64,000 nucleotides of DNA, from the NCBI RefSeq assembly GCF_033473495.1, contig NC_088942.1, forward strand, positions 1,674,001 to 1,738,000, read 5' to 3'. A program made the position numbers and the translations under genes. Shown piece by piece: positions 1 through 11,235 of the stretch. The notes beneath the pieces are model-generated. The model had not been told where the DNA came from, ran no database searches, and worked only from the letters and a program-made list of their open reading frames with translations. Position 1 is the first letter of the stretch; each line of letters starts with the position of its first letter. This stretch comes from Cercospora beticola (taxonomy: Eukaryota; Ascomycota; Dothideomycetes; Mycosphaerellales; Mycosphaerellaceae).

Positions 1-232
1 TGAATACAGCAATAGATCATCTCAGTAGAGTGGAGTATCCCCGCGCCCACACATGTTGAGCTCATGGCACAGCACTGTTTCACAGGTCGGATAATGTGTA
101 TCGGTGAAAGGCGTTGCTGCGCTGTTTTGCCGCGTATTGTTAACGTCGCAATACTTTCTAAGCGACTGCTATAAAGCAGTTGAAGTCAAGTTGCTGTCAT
201 CGGCTGCTTCCCTCTCACGCGCTCCACGATCC

Positions 233-664
233 TAACGTGTTTGATAAGCAACCTGATCAGACAGCCATCCTGATCAGGCCAAATCAGGCCGAAATCTGAG
301 ATTCTGAAAATGCAACAACACGACAACGCCGGCAGATATAGTGTTTAAACAAAAGCTAAGAGAGATATTAGGAGTCCTAGGTCTAGGTTTATAGGACAAA
401 GTAATAGCTCGTCTCTGCAACTCCCTCGTTATAGCAGTCCTACTGCTTTTTTAAGGCCTATATCTTGATTTTAAGCCCTATAGTACTATAGCAAGTCCTA
501 GACTCTAGGAAATTTATATTATAATACTCCTCGAGCTACAATCAAAGTACTAAGGCTATAGCTATCTGCGTTGTCGTGTTATCGCATTTCAAAAATCTTA
601 GATTTCGGCCTGATTTGGCCTGATCAGGATGGCTGTCTGATCAGATTGCTTATCAAACACGTTA
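233..664. mobile_element. Non-autonomous Tc1/mariner-like element (MITE) with 95-bp terminal inverted repeats
   Basis: Two arms of about 95 bp, 235-329 and 568-662, are near-perfect inverted repeats of each other. Both begin, read inward, with ACGTGTTTGATAAGCAA. The element is flanked by TA on both sides (233-234 and 663-664), the target duplication typical of Tc1/mariner transposases. The 428-bp element has no coding capacity. Its core (about 330-567) is clearly A+T-rich and full of TATAG/CCTATAG-like words, while the arms keep GC-rich words and a CTGATCAG palindrome. It must have been mobilised in trans by a transposase that is not in this window. The superfamily is inferred from the TA duplication and long arms; I cannot name a family. 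Confidence 0.88.
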
Positions 665-885
665 GTGGTGTGGAGTTTGACCTGGCCTTTGGCGGCCTTT
701 GACGCGGGATTTGATGGACCGGAAACACGCGCACGGGAGCGTCGGGTCGCTGCCGATGTGGGTGACTAAGGCCACGAAAGTCTACATGACCTAACCATCC
801 TCATGACAGCGAATTCTTGCCCGGACCGAATCATGCGAGCGCCCTCTTGTGCACGATCCCGCCGGTAGTCGACCCGACGCGCAAG

Positions 886-2505
886 ATGAACAACGACGCC
901 TTTCGCAAACTGGTGTCCAGCACACCCGCTCGACAGGATGATGCGACCAAGCCCTCGAAGCCAGCCGCGCTGGGCGCGAAGAGGAACGCATTTGTACCCA
1001 TGACTCCAAGCCCTGGGAAGGCAGCAAGCAACGATGATTTCGCTCGCCAAGTTCGCGAACAGCACGCGCAAATGAGACCTCCCAAAAAGTACAAATCCTC
1101 TGCTCCCAAGGGAAGCAAATTTGGCGCGGGATACGTGGACAGAGCAAAGGCGAGACAGGAAGCTTCAGATGATCAAGACGACAAGGCAGAGCGTATCAAG
1201 GCTCTGGAGGAGCAGGCGAAGCTAGGCACAATCTCATGGGGGACATTCGAGGCGCTGAGAGATCAGATCACAGGAGGTGATGTCTCGAGTACGCATCTGG
1301 TCAAAGGTCTTGACAGGCAGTTGCTGGAGCGCGTGAGACGTGGCGAGGACGTGCTGGGACTCGGAAAGAAATCTGGCGCGGACGATGCGCCGGTCGATGT
1401 GGACGATGAACTGGAGAAACTAGGAGAGAAGGAAATCGCATTGGTGAAGAAGGAGCAGGCAGAGAAAAAAGGAGTGAAGGCCGTCGAACCCATAGCAGGG
1501 AAGAAGCGAACACGAGACGAGTTGCTTGCAGAGCTCAAGGCCCAACGCAAGGCGGCGGCCGAAGCCAAAGCGGCCAGCGCTCCCAAGCTGGATGGTCGAT
1601 GGAAGAAGATTGGCGAGCAATCCAAACCAAAGGTGGAGATCGACCACAAGGGCCGTGAAGTCGTCACAGTTGTTCAGGAAGACGGGACTGTGAAGAAAAT
1701 GGTTAAGAAGGTTGCGTCGAACGGAACTACAGCGGACATGCCTGACATCAGTAAGCATGTGCTTGGTGCGGACGTTGCTGTTCCAGTGCAAAAACCCGCG
1801 GACGCGGACGAGGAGAGCGATGAGGATATTTTCGCAGGAGCAGGAACAGAGTACGACCCGCTTGGACAGGAAGACGAGGACGAGGACGAGGACAGCGATG
1901 ACGAAGGCGATAGCGAAGGCGTTGCAGAGCCCGCGCGTAAAAACGATGCCCCGAAAGAGTCTGACGACGAAGGTGAAGTCTCAGAAGAGCCTGTGGACGA
2001 GCAACAACCGAAGACGCAATCTGTTGTATCAACGACCGCGAAGGCTACCAGGAACTATTTTGGCGACAGCTCCAAGCAAACTGAAGAGGAAGCTGCGAAA
2101 GACCGCTTCAAAGGCATCGAGAATGTGCTCAAGAAAGCGGCAAATCTTGCGGCCGATAAGACTGGCTCTGATGACGAAGACGATGATCCAGCCACTCGTG
2201 AAGAGCGCGAAGCACGGAAAGCAAAGCGGGCTCGCATGCTGGCACAGCAGGATCGCGATCTCGAGGATATGGACCTCGGCTTTGGAGGCAGTCGTGGCGA
2301 AGACGAAGAGGACGCTCTCGATGCCAAGGTGAAACTGGCAGAGTGGAAGGGTGGTAAGGCAGCTGGCGATGACGGCTGGGAAGAAGACGATGGGAAGCGT
2401 GGCGACAAGAAGAAGCGCAAGCCGAAGAAGAGGAAGGGTGATGTCAACAACGCCGCGGACATCTTCAGGGTGATTGAAGGCAGAAAGGCGAAGGAGAACA
2501 AATGA
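886..2505 (+). CDS. RED/IK-like spliceosome factor (RED N-terminal domain protein)
   Basis: This single-exon gene encodes 539 residues. The ATG at 886 is the first methionine of the open frame, and conserved sequence begins soon after it. Residues about 36-175 resemble the N-terminal region of RED/IK (Smu2): a FVPMTP segment, DDFARQVREQH, a KKYKSSAPKGSKFGAGYVDRA-type lysine-rich stretch, and THLVKGLDRQLLERVR, which matches the strongly conserved THLVKGLD block. RED works with Smu1 in the pre-catalytic B-complex spliceosome. The remainder is highly charged, with long Asp/Glu tracts (about residues 315-385) and a basic C-terminus ending in KKRKPKKRKG-like sequence, consistent with nuclear localisation. 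No intron is needed. The RED identity is recognised from motifs; the role in splicing is family knowledge. Confidence 0.85.
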   Translation: MNNDAFRKLVSSTPARQDDATKPSKPAALGAKRNAFVPMTPSPGKAASNDDFARQVREQHAQMRPPKKYKSSAPKGSKFGAGYVDRAKARQEASDDQDDKAERIKALEEQAKLGTISWGTFEALRDQITGGDVSSTHLVKGLDRQLLERVRRGEDVLGLGKKSGADDAPVDVDDELEKLGEKEIALVKKEQAEKKGVKAVEPIAGKKRTRDELLAELKAQRKAAAEAKAASAPKLDGRWKKIGEQSKPKVEIDHKGREVVTVVQEDGTVKKMVKKVASNGTTADMPDISKHVLGADVAVPVQKPADADEESDEDIFAGAGTEYDPLGQEDEDEDEDSDDEGDSEGVAEPARKNDAPKESDDEGEVSEEPVDEQQPKTQSVVSTTAKATRNYFGDSSKQTEEEAAKDRFKGIENVLKKAANLAADKTGSDDEDDDPATREEREARKAKRARMLAQQDRDLEDMDLGFGGSRGEDEEDALDAKVKLAEWKGGKAAGDDGWEEDDGKRGDKKKRKPKKRKGDVNNAADIFRVIEGRKAKENK

Positions 2506-3167
2506 GCTATGCTTACCCACGACATAAGGAACGAATCTGACCTTCTCATAGGCCAAGAATGTCGACCATTCTACACTCGACACAAAGTCACGTGCTCCAT
2601 CACTTTGTCACTGCAAGACTGCAACGAGCACGTTCGCAGTCTCTGTTGTGGCCAGCCATTTTGCGACAACGGTCAAGTCCTTCACAAGCGTTTCAGCTCG
2701 TTCGAACAATGTTTCGCGCTTGCAGCAGCACTGTGTGATCCATTGGGCGTTAAGCGCCGAGCTGGATGTCGAAAGCGGATTGCCGGAGCTCCACATCAAG
2801 CCCACAACCACACTTGCGCGCTTCGCTCTGCGGTTCCTCTATCCTGACCGTCGTTCAAAGCGAACATGAAACAGCATGCTGCATGATTGCCAAAAATGTA
2901 GTCTTGTCGTTGCTGTATTAAGCAACAGCAACGCCGCACACTTGCAGCCCACGCGTCTAACGCTGCAGTGCCGCACAGCGCAGAGGTTTGGTCCTGTATA
3001 TACTTCAGAGAGTACATCTCACGGTAAGTCGACTCTTCATTGCGACTCATCACTGTCTTTCCTTATCATTGTCGGCTGTCATTCCCGCTGCAAAACATCC
3101 AAAATATTGGCGCTGGCGCTGTAATTGTAATCACATCACATAAAAGCATTTCCACTTCTCGAGAAAC
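2506..3167. other. Intergenic region, no feature seen
   Basis: This 662-bp stretch lies between two same-strand genes. It must hold the terminator of the RED-like gene and the promoter of the membrane-protein gene. I see no convincing coding sequence, RNA gene or repeat. Confidence 0.5.
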
Positions 3168-3857
3168 ATGACAGAAGAACACCGCGGTCTCGACCTCACC
3201 TACCTCGAACACGCCATTCGCACACGAAGGATGGACGTCATACGACACGCTGCAGACTCTACGCGTAATACTGGAACGCTAGCAGCCAGATCTGCTCCAG
3301 CTTGCTACGAATTACAAAATCACGAAATCGTCATCTCACGCGCGACGCTCATTGCGGTCGTCGTACTCTGTTCGATTCTCACAATTTCCAGCATCGTGCT
3401 CTTCTCGGTGCTGCTTTGTCGAAAATGGCGTCGAAGCCGAGAAAGTCGGAATGCCGAAGTCTGGGGTCGACAGTCTTTTTATCGTCATCAGGACAATAGA
3501 CGCGTGTCTCTGGCGAGGAAGGATGTGGATGATGAGTTCAGTCGGCAATACCGTGGAGTGTTGGGGACTGTGGTTGAGACCCAGGAGCTAGGTGCTGAAT
3601 CCGTGGCGATAGAACGGGGAACGAGGGTAGAGGCTTGGGACGATGAGAAGGAGAAATTGAGACCCAAGTTTGTCGATGTGGAGCTTGATCTGGAGAGCGG
3701 ATATGATGAGGGCGTGACGAGAAAGTTTGAGGTCGTGGCTGGGAAGGTGAGACCCAAGGGGTCGGACGGTGGTGCTCGGGCATCGACAATGAGCAGAGTC
3801 AGTCTGTTCTGGTCTGAAGCGGTTGGTGTTTGGATGCCGAAGAGATTGGACAAGTGA
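3168..3857 (+). CDS. Hypothetical single-pass membrane protein
   Basis: The product has 229 residues and I do not recognise a family. One hydrophobic segment, about residues 57-84 (IVISRATLIAVVV...LLC), is followed at once by a basic run (RKWRRSRESR). That arrangement suggests a type I-like orientation with an N-terminal ectodomain of about 55 residues and a cytosolic tail of about 140 residues. There is no clear N-terminal signal peptide. The tail is rich in charged residues and contains no domain I can name. The ATG at 3168 follows GAGAAAC, an acceptable fungal start context. The segment-plus-charged-tail layout and an ORF uninterrupted over 690 bp support a real gene, but conservation was not tested. 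Confidence 0.55.
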   Translation: MTEEHRGLDLTYLEHAIRTRRMDVIRHAADSTRNTGTLAARSAPACYELQNHEIVISRATLIAVVVLCSILTISSIVLFSVLLCRKWRRSRESRNAEVWGRQSFYRHQDNRRVSLARKDVDDEFSRQYRGVLGTVVETQELGAESVAIERGTRVEAWDDEKEKLRPKFVDVELDLESGYDEGVTRKFEVVAGKVRPKGSDGGARASTMSRVSLFWSEAVGVWMPKRLDK

Positions 3858-6800
3858 GGCGGTGAGCATGACAGGAAGTCTATCGCAAGAGGACGAGCTG
3901 GCAGTCGCTCCCTTTGACATGCTTTACGAGAGCCCTGTGTGTATCCTGGGTATTCCAGATCACTGATCAACTCCCGTCCGCGGAAGTGTCACGTAGGAGG
4001 CTTATCAGCCATGCAGAACAACGCTACCAGTCAACATACTTTCCCATTCCCAGCTGAGCATATGGCATGCCAAGTTTCTTGACAGCCTCATCTCCAGCGT
4101 CAGAACGACCTTCCGTAGCGTGCTATCTGATAAGAGCAAGTTTTCTTTTGCCAGCGCATCACGGGGAGCTTCGCTATCAGTGCTCGCACGACTCTTGTCT
4201 TCGCTCCGCCAATTGAATTTGATGCTTCCGTCGAGCTATCAGCCAGTTTGTGTTGTGACTCTCCTCGACCCCATCGTCTAAGCAAGTTATCTGCATAACG
4301 ACCCTGCATGCTTTCGTGGCGTTGTGTTGACAGCTCACGGGCAGTCGACGTGGCGGTGGCACTGCACCTTGTCACTCGGCAGTCCAACGACTTCTTCCGT
4401 CTCCACGCTGCTGAGTGACATTTCGAATGAGTTTAAACTTTCCTGTGGCTCTCCCGGTGCGCATGTTCCCGGTGCGCATGCATGCTTTTCTTCACCTCAC
4501 CTCAAGGCTGCATTGTACCTATCTTTGAAGACATCGGCAAGGTGACCGAACATCTCCACATTTCAGAGCCATGTCTGCTCCCGTCTCATTGGGAGATGCG
4601 ACAGCGCACGTCAGCTTCGGCAGCTGTGATAATCAGCACTACACCCGCGCTCTGCATGGGATGCGGCGTCAACTCAATCAATTTCAGACGATGGACCTGT
4701 AAATACCCATGCTCTTTTGCTCTGACCGCTTCTTTGAACACTGTCGCAATCGTACGCTCACGTGAGAATGGCAAGAAGATGAATTTGTTCACGCTGAACA
4801 ACATCTCTGCGCGCTGAACATACCGTGTGGATGAATACCACGTGGCGCAGTAGCGTATGTACGCGAGTTCGGGCAAGCAATTGCCTGTTCGAGTACGGTG
4901 CGCTACCTAGATGCCAGAAATACGAGATGAGATTCGGATTGCCCGAATCGTACTTGCTGAGACTTGCCGAGAGCTCTGATGTTCATGAAAAGCTGCGCTG
5001 AGAAATCTGACCCCTGTCAGCGATCATCCTTTCGACTTGGCCCTGAACACAATCAATATATGCGAAGGGCATGGTTCTCTGATGAACTGGACTTGGCGTT
5101 CGACAGATATCAAAGAAATCCATGTCGAGGGCCGAAGCGATGCATATCATCGGATCCGCCGATCCACTTGCAAAAAAGGTCCGATCGTACCTCCATTTTT
5201 CTGCGCGATGCCTCGCAATCTCATCAGGATCGTGGTCCACAGTCCCTGATGATGATGAATGGAGCTGCTGGTAGCTCTCAATTTGGTCGGCGGGACAAAT
5301 ATTGAATGTCCGTTCGTTCGGTGCTGCCCTGCCCCAGACGCCCCGATCTTTAGGCTAGTTCCGGAACCCCCTTGCAATCAATCACAAAGGCGCAAGGATG
5401 TTTTGACGTCGTCGACTTCACCTTCCCTCTTCGCGTTACCTACCGAGACCTACTTCACACCCTGTAAAGTGATGGTGAGCCAAGCCTAGCAAATGGGACA
5501 GCTGCGTTCTTGTGCGGCAGGTCTCGGCTTTGAAAGGCATGGATGAGGCTGTATATTGGTGTTCAGCTTGAAGATAGGGCGCATCCGCGTGACCGAAAGA
5601 CTTTATAGAAGCTCATTTCGTACAGCGGTGACACGGACTCATACCCCGCTGGTGACGGAAAGTCGAACGAGACTTTGTCAGCTTGTGATGGATGTCAAGT
5701 GTGCTGAGCCAAATCTTGCTCAAACGCTCGTGCGGACTGCGGACGCGAGGCTTTGATGCCGGCTTCCATGAGCAAGGACAAGGAGTGCGCCTGCTCTGCG
5801 GATCGATCGCAGCACTTCCGCTCAATAGGTTGCCAGGCTCGAGTGAAAATACGAAAGTAAAGACCATTTGCATGCCTCTGACTGGCACGAATATGATGTA
5901 GAAATGCAAGGCCTACGAATCTGTCAGTCAATGATGCTTTCTCAAGTCGCATCGGTACCTGCATGACGCGCACGCTCGTGCAGGCAGCTCTTGCTGCACA
6001 AGTGAAGACATCACAGTGGTGTACTCAATAACACTAGCGTCACAGAAAGGGCTCCGTTTAACATCGCAGACTGGACTTCACCGAGTTCCCGTGCCATACA
6101 CGGGCTTTTCCAGGATCTTCATCCTCGCTCACAATACGAGGACGAGCAGATGTGAGTTGTCAAAAGCCACAAATGCTGATGATGATGCAGACGACAACAC
6201 CCCAAACAACAAACCCCCACGAGAAGAGCTGAAGTCCAAACGAGCTTTTCCAGTCCCACGCTCTCGGTTTCAAACCAACCAAACCTTCCTGCTCTTAGTC
6301 GAGCACGGGATATGCACAAGACGAGATGCTCGACATAATAGGTCACCACCCGTCTGTGCACGCTAACACCGGATCGGAGGAATCCTTTGCCGCTTCTCAT
6401 CAGTGCAGTACGATCACGTTGAAAACACGTAGAAGACGCATATATAGGAAGATAATAGCAAGCGGTCGGTGATGGAAGAAAACCCACCCTCGCGAGCGTC
6501 CGCGAGATATCTAAGCACCCAAAACCCCGAACACTTCACAACAACTATTAAGCGAATCCACAGCCCGGATAAGACCAAAGCGCAACGCGACGGTCCCAAA
6601 CTCAAAACCACTAAACCGCACTCGCCAAACCAGACCACCAAAGCCGAAGCAGCAATCAAGACTTGCGAAACCACATGATGCACATCTTGTTGCTGCCCAA
6701 CTCCAAGCTGGCGGACCAACTAGCGAGATAGATTAAACATTAGCTGGCGAGTGCCAAAAGCATTATCCCCATCAAGCAAAGACGAGAACTCTGATAAATC

Positions 6801-7672
6801 AAAAGTGGCACACCGGCTGTAAAGCTCCCCGAGAAAGTTGGATTTTGTGGCGTCGTTCTTAGTGCTCGTGCCGTGAGGGGACCAACAAGTGTGCCCGCTG
6901 CCGCGACGACAATCATCACCAGACTGCTTTTTACCGTGCCGTGGCAGCAATGAGCCTATGTTCAGGCCCGCGCTGTTGGGTCGTATGGTGTAGCGAAGGA
7001 AGGCGAGAGGCGAGGACGGCAGAGCGTGGTTCCCGTAGCTCTTGGTGATCAAGCCTAGGGCTTATGATTACACTATCAATGGAGAGAACTCCAATGACGA
7101 GGTGCCTGTAGAAAAGAAGGAAGCAGGAGCATGAGACGAACATTGACGTGAGCATTGTTTGTTATATTCGCCTATGCGGAACAGGAACAGAGGCTTGGGA
7201 ATACTGTACACGTCTTCTTCTTCTCGTAACTGTACAATAAACGGGCTGCTGCTTACTTCTAAGTCGCGTTTGCAACAATTCAACCACCCCTGTGATAGAT
7301 AGCCTAAAAGACAAAGACTGCCTCTCCCCGGACATTGGCGATGAGCCTGGTATACGCAAGAACCAATGCTGCAAAAAAAAAGTCGAACAACAACGCTAGC
7401 CTCCCAGAATGCATGTATGTGTTGACAGAGATCGATCGGTGGAATAATTGCTGCTGCAATGCGTCGCGATGAGTCGGCAGTGATGGTGCTGGACAAATGT
7501 GACGCCAGATCATCGTGTGAGTGGATTAGACCGCCAATGGCTGATATGCCGCCACGCGGTTCAAAGATGCGATTATCGGCTCGGAGTCGCTGTCCTGTAC
7601 GTTACAAGCCATCGGAGCGCCTGGACGACTACGGGCTACAAGCGGATGTGTAGTATCGCAATCAGCCTAGTC
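3858..7672. other. 3.8-kb gene-poor region
   Basis: Only short, overlapping open frames on both strands occur here (at most about 140 codons), and none shows recognisable protein sequence or plausible splice partners. I see no tRNA, tandem array or transposon remnant. Part of it will be the 3' flank of the minus-strand transcription-factor gene. An unannotated lncRNA or lineage-specific gene cannot be excluded. Confidence 0.4.
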
Positions 7673-10600
7673 TCATCTGGTTGTATTGATGAGACTGTCC
7701 TGGAAGGAGTTCTCGGCGCTTGTCGGGTCCAACATATTATACTCGATCCCCTCGTTTCGATAGTGAGGCTTCATATCTTCTTCAAGAGGGAACAAAGTCC
7801 TGTTGAACTTCTCAAGGATCCCACAATCGGCGGCGCAGGTGGGCGAGATTGGCGCCAGATGGCGTAGAAACCTGATGGTACGCTCCAAGAGTGACTTGAA
7901 TCTATCGCGAGGCACGAGTGGATCAATGTATTTGCTGTTGAATGCTGCAGAGAGCACCAACATGTTTCCGAATTGTCTAAGAATAGTCAGTTTGGCGGGT
8001 AAGCTGATGAAAGCATGGATACGTACGCATGTGCTGTGCCGTGAATGTTCGTTACAATCAGGCGAGTGTGCTTGGTAATGCCATCGAACGCGATTGTGCT
8101 TTGCATGGCAGCATCAATGCAACGCTTCGCTGCTATCCAGATTTCGCGATCTCCCAGCTGCTGGATCGCCCGGAACAGGTGAATGTCAGCCTTGTCACGA
8201 GGGTTGCCATAGCCATCCTTCGCGGCCTCCTCAATCGAGAGGTGATCCTTCAACAGTGGCATCACATGCAAACAATAGTCCAGGAACGGCCTGTTGATGA
8301 CATATCGTGCTCCCCAATATTTTGCGCGTAGACGCGCAGACAGAATGTCTGATGGCGGAGGATCGTCGTCGTTCCATTTCAAAGGATCCGGGAGGCCTTC
8401 CCTCCAATGCTCCAGGATCGATTCGTGGCTCTTCAGCATCTCCTGCACCTCCGCGAGTGGTTGATCGAGCGAAGCTTTGCCGTACATCTCTCGGTGCACT
8501 TGGTTCAACCTGCGTCGCAAGAAGAGTTGGGCTGAGTAGTAGATCAGCATGTTGTCGTGATCCTCCATGCGTCCGTCAGGATCAAGCCCAACATATGTCT
8601 CGTCGTCATTGACTTTGTGCGGCATTAAGAGCAGGTGCTCAATCGCTTGGATTCCACTGGCGGGCAGTCGTAGCTCAGCAAGAATATCACTCTCGAGCTG
8701 CAGGCACGTCCAAGACGCAAGCACAATCAGACTTTGTCGCGTATCCTTAATGCGCGCTTGCGACCGAATGTACTGAGATCGAACACCACCATAATCCTCC
8801 CAGTAGTTGTCATTGTATAGCTTGTACCGGTCCAGAAGGATCAGAATTGCGCGGCCTGCCATTGTGATCCAGCTCATGCTCTCTTTGACTCGCGCAAGCT
8901 GTCCTTTGTACAGACCAGCGAGAAGAAACATTTGAGCGTGTACCAGGTCGTTGCCATCGCCTTGATCGCCCAGTATTTCGGCTGCTCGGGCATAGTAGGC
9001 GAGACCTGGAATGACATCCAGATTGCGAGGGCCGGGGGCGCTCGGAGATCCGTCTACGGAGGAGCGTCTGCTGCGAGAGTCTTGCACGCGCATGTTGGCC
9101 TCAGATGGTGGCGTTGGTTGAGTCGTGGGGGTTGACTTCGGAGACATGGGGGAAGGTTTGATGTTCGCCGACACTGGTGAGCTGGCAGAGAATCCTCGCG
9201 ACCCAGAGATTTGGTGGGAGACGACCGTGTTTGCCTGCAGCTTACTGTTAGGAACTGGAGATGGCAAAGGCTCCTTGTGCAGGCATATTTTGCCTAGCGC
9301 CAGAACGAGGTAGATGATGGCATTTCCGGGCGATCTCTCGGTCGCAACATCTCGTGCCACGTCCGAGTCGGCACCTGTAGTGACACCAACGTTGTTTGGA
9401 CCAGACCCGTTTGATCGTTGTCGTTTGAGCGGACGCTCGTGGGGATAGTTGTCGTTTCCAACGGCAAAGGTCGCTCGCGGCCGTCCGCTGCTGTACTTCT
9501 TGATAAATGCATCAAACATCTTGCGAAGTCGTCGCTTGTCCAGGAAAGGATGCATGATGTGGATGTTCTTCATGTAGCTATCATAGAGCTGGTTGATTGT
9601 TGCTGCATCCAGATCGACGTGACCGTTGGCTTTCAGACCACCGGCACCGTAGGGTTCCGAACGCCCACCAGTGCTTCCAGGCGTCGTAGGGAAACCTGTA
9701 CCCCAGACACCTTCCGATGGAGTAGAAACTAGGACAAGGTCGCCGCTCTCGTCGCTTCGGGCTGGGCTCGCAGGACCGCCAGCTTGAGTGCCGTCATATT
9801 CGTCAATGCCTTCACCTCGAGTCCACAGTCGCAGGACTCCACGATCCTCAGCTTCCATGACATATCCGTCGTTGTGCTCAACGCCAGCTGTCTTGAGAAG
9901 CGGACGAACGCTCGGCCACAACAGCAGCAACTTATGCGGAGCTGTGCGGTGGTCCTCGAGGTCAGGTTTGCGCGATCGCGGTGCGTTTTCGTCGTCCGGA
10001 AGCGGTTCTTGTTCTGCACCAGCGATCGTATGACCGACATGGTTGGACTGCGAATTGTTTTGCGTGTTCTGTTCCACGCGACGCAGCCTCGCCTCGAATT
10101 GATCGATTTTCGTCGTCAATTCGGCGAGTCCTTGTGAATGTGTTTCCATGTAGCTAAGAAGCTTCTCCATGTTCTTATCCGTCCTGCATGAGCCGTTAGC
10201 ATTAGTGAAAAGGAAAGCGCCACCAAAACAACGACTTACTTTGCGGGCGGGGTATCGCGATATTGACATGAAAGATTGTTCTCCTTGCAAAAAGAGCACG
10301 GATTGCCTTCGTCGCACTTTTGTTTCCGCTGCCGGCATTGCTCACATGCCTGTCGCGAGTCAGCAAAGTCAACACAACAAAACGCGTTTTTGAATCGACA
10401 AGGAACGCACCTGAGTGGCACGCATCTGTTTGCGCTTGGGACCATAATTCATGTTTGCTGTAGGCCCATAGCTAGGTGGCCCATTGTACATGGGCTGACC
10501 AGGTGGTGGGTATGAGTGGTGCTGGTCCACCATTGGGGTCATCGCGTATTGAGGGTGCTGTTCATGATGTCCGTGGGACGGTGGTGGAGCAGGCAAGCCA

Positions 10601-11235
10601 TGATGGGGCACGCCATTCGTGGGCGGATACCCATGATGCGCTCCATGATCCATGGGTTGTGGTGCTGGCGGTGGCGGTTGCGCACCGTCGTGCCCCGATG
10701 GGTGAGGGAAATGCGCGGGGCCTGTGGGCGTAGCAGGCGTGCGCTGCTGGCCCGAATCGTGCGAGTATGATCTGTTCACGTTGGTCGGCGCCGGAGTGGC
10801 ATGGCCGGAACGATTGTAGGTGTGGTCTGGCTGATACTGCACTTGTCCTTCGCGTTGCTGCTCGTGTGGGGGCTGCGAAGAGCTGTGACGAAAGGGCGGG
10901 AGACTCGACGACTGCTCGGAGCTTGGGGGTGGAGGCGCGTAGGCCGTGGGCTGAATGGGAGGGAGCTGCTGCGGGTGCTGTTGCTGCTGCTGCTGCGGAG
11001 GATAGGACTGCGGCGGAGGGGCTCCAGGTTGCGCAGGCGGTGGAGGATATGGCTGTTGTTGCTGTTGTTGCGGCGGTGGAGGCGGCGGCGGTTGATGCTG
11101 CTGCTGCTGGGCAGGATGAGGGTGGTGCTGCTGCGAGGGAGGGCCAGGCTGCGCGTAGTGCGGCGGTGGGCGAGAGTCGTGACTAGGAGGAGGGTGTTGG
11201 CCGTAAGGCGTCGGTCCTCTCCTGTATGGATCCAT
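7673..11235 (-). CDS. Zn2Cys6 fungal-specific transcription factor with long Pro/Gln-rich N-terminus
   Basis: Four exons encode about 1131 residues: 11235-10411, 10349-10240, 10183-8027 and 7976-7673. The introns of 61, 56 and 50 nt have GTGCGT, GTAAGT and GTACGT donors and AG acceptors, and the joined phases fit exactly. Exon 1 encodes 275 residues of Pro/Gln/His low complexity. Exon 2 carries the binuclear zinc cluster, with cysteines 277, 280, 287, 293, 296 and 303 (C-x2-C-x6-C-x5-C-x2-C-x6-C). A coiled-coil-like stretch (KNMEKLLSYMETH...RLRRVEQ) follows at the start of exon 3. The middle and C-terminal parts look like the fungal_trans middle homology region. Exon 4 continues the conserved text GTAHA-QFGNM across the last intron. 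It is presumably a nuclear DNA-binding regulator; target genes and orthologue name are unknown to me. Placing the cluster after 275 residues, not at the extreme N-terminus, is uncommon. Confidence 0.88.
10960..11120. repeat. CAG/CTG-type trinucleotide runs in the transcription-factor gene
   Basis: Several clusters of CTG, TTG and CGG triplets on the plus strand encode Gln and Pro runs of the minus-strand protein (tracts of 5-7 Gln or Pro). Triplets are mixed, not pure. The region could be length-polymorphic between isolates. Confidence 0.7.

Noticed and set aside
330..567. Transposase remnant inside the MITE
   Set aside because: The A+T-rich core is only 238 bp and has no coding frame or DDE/D-like text.
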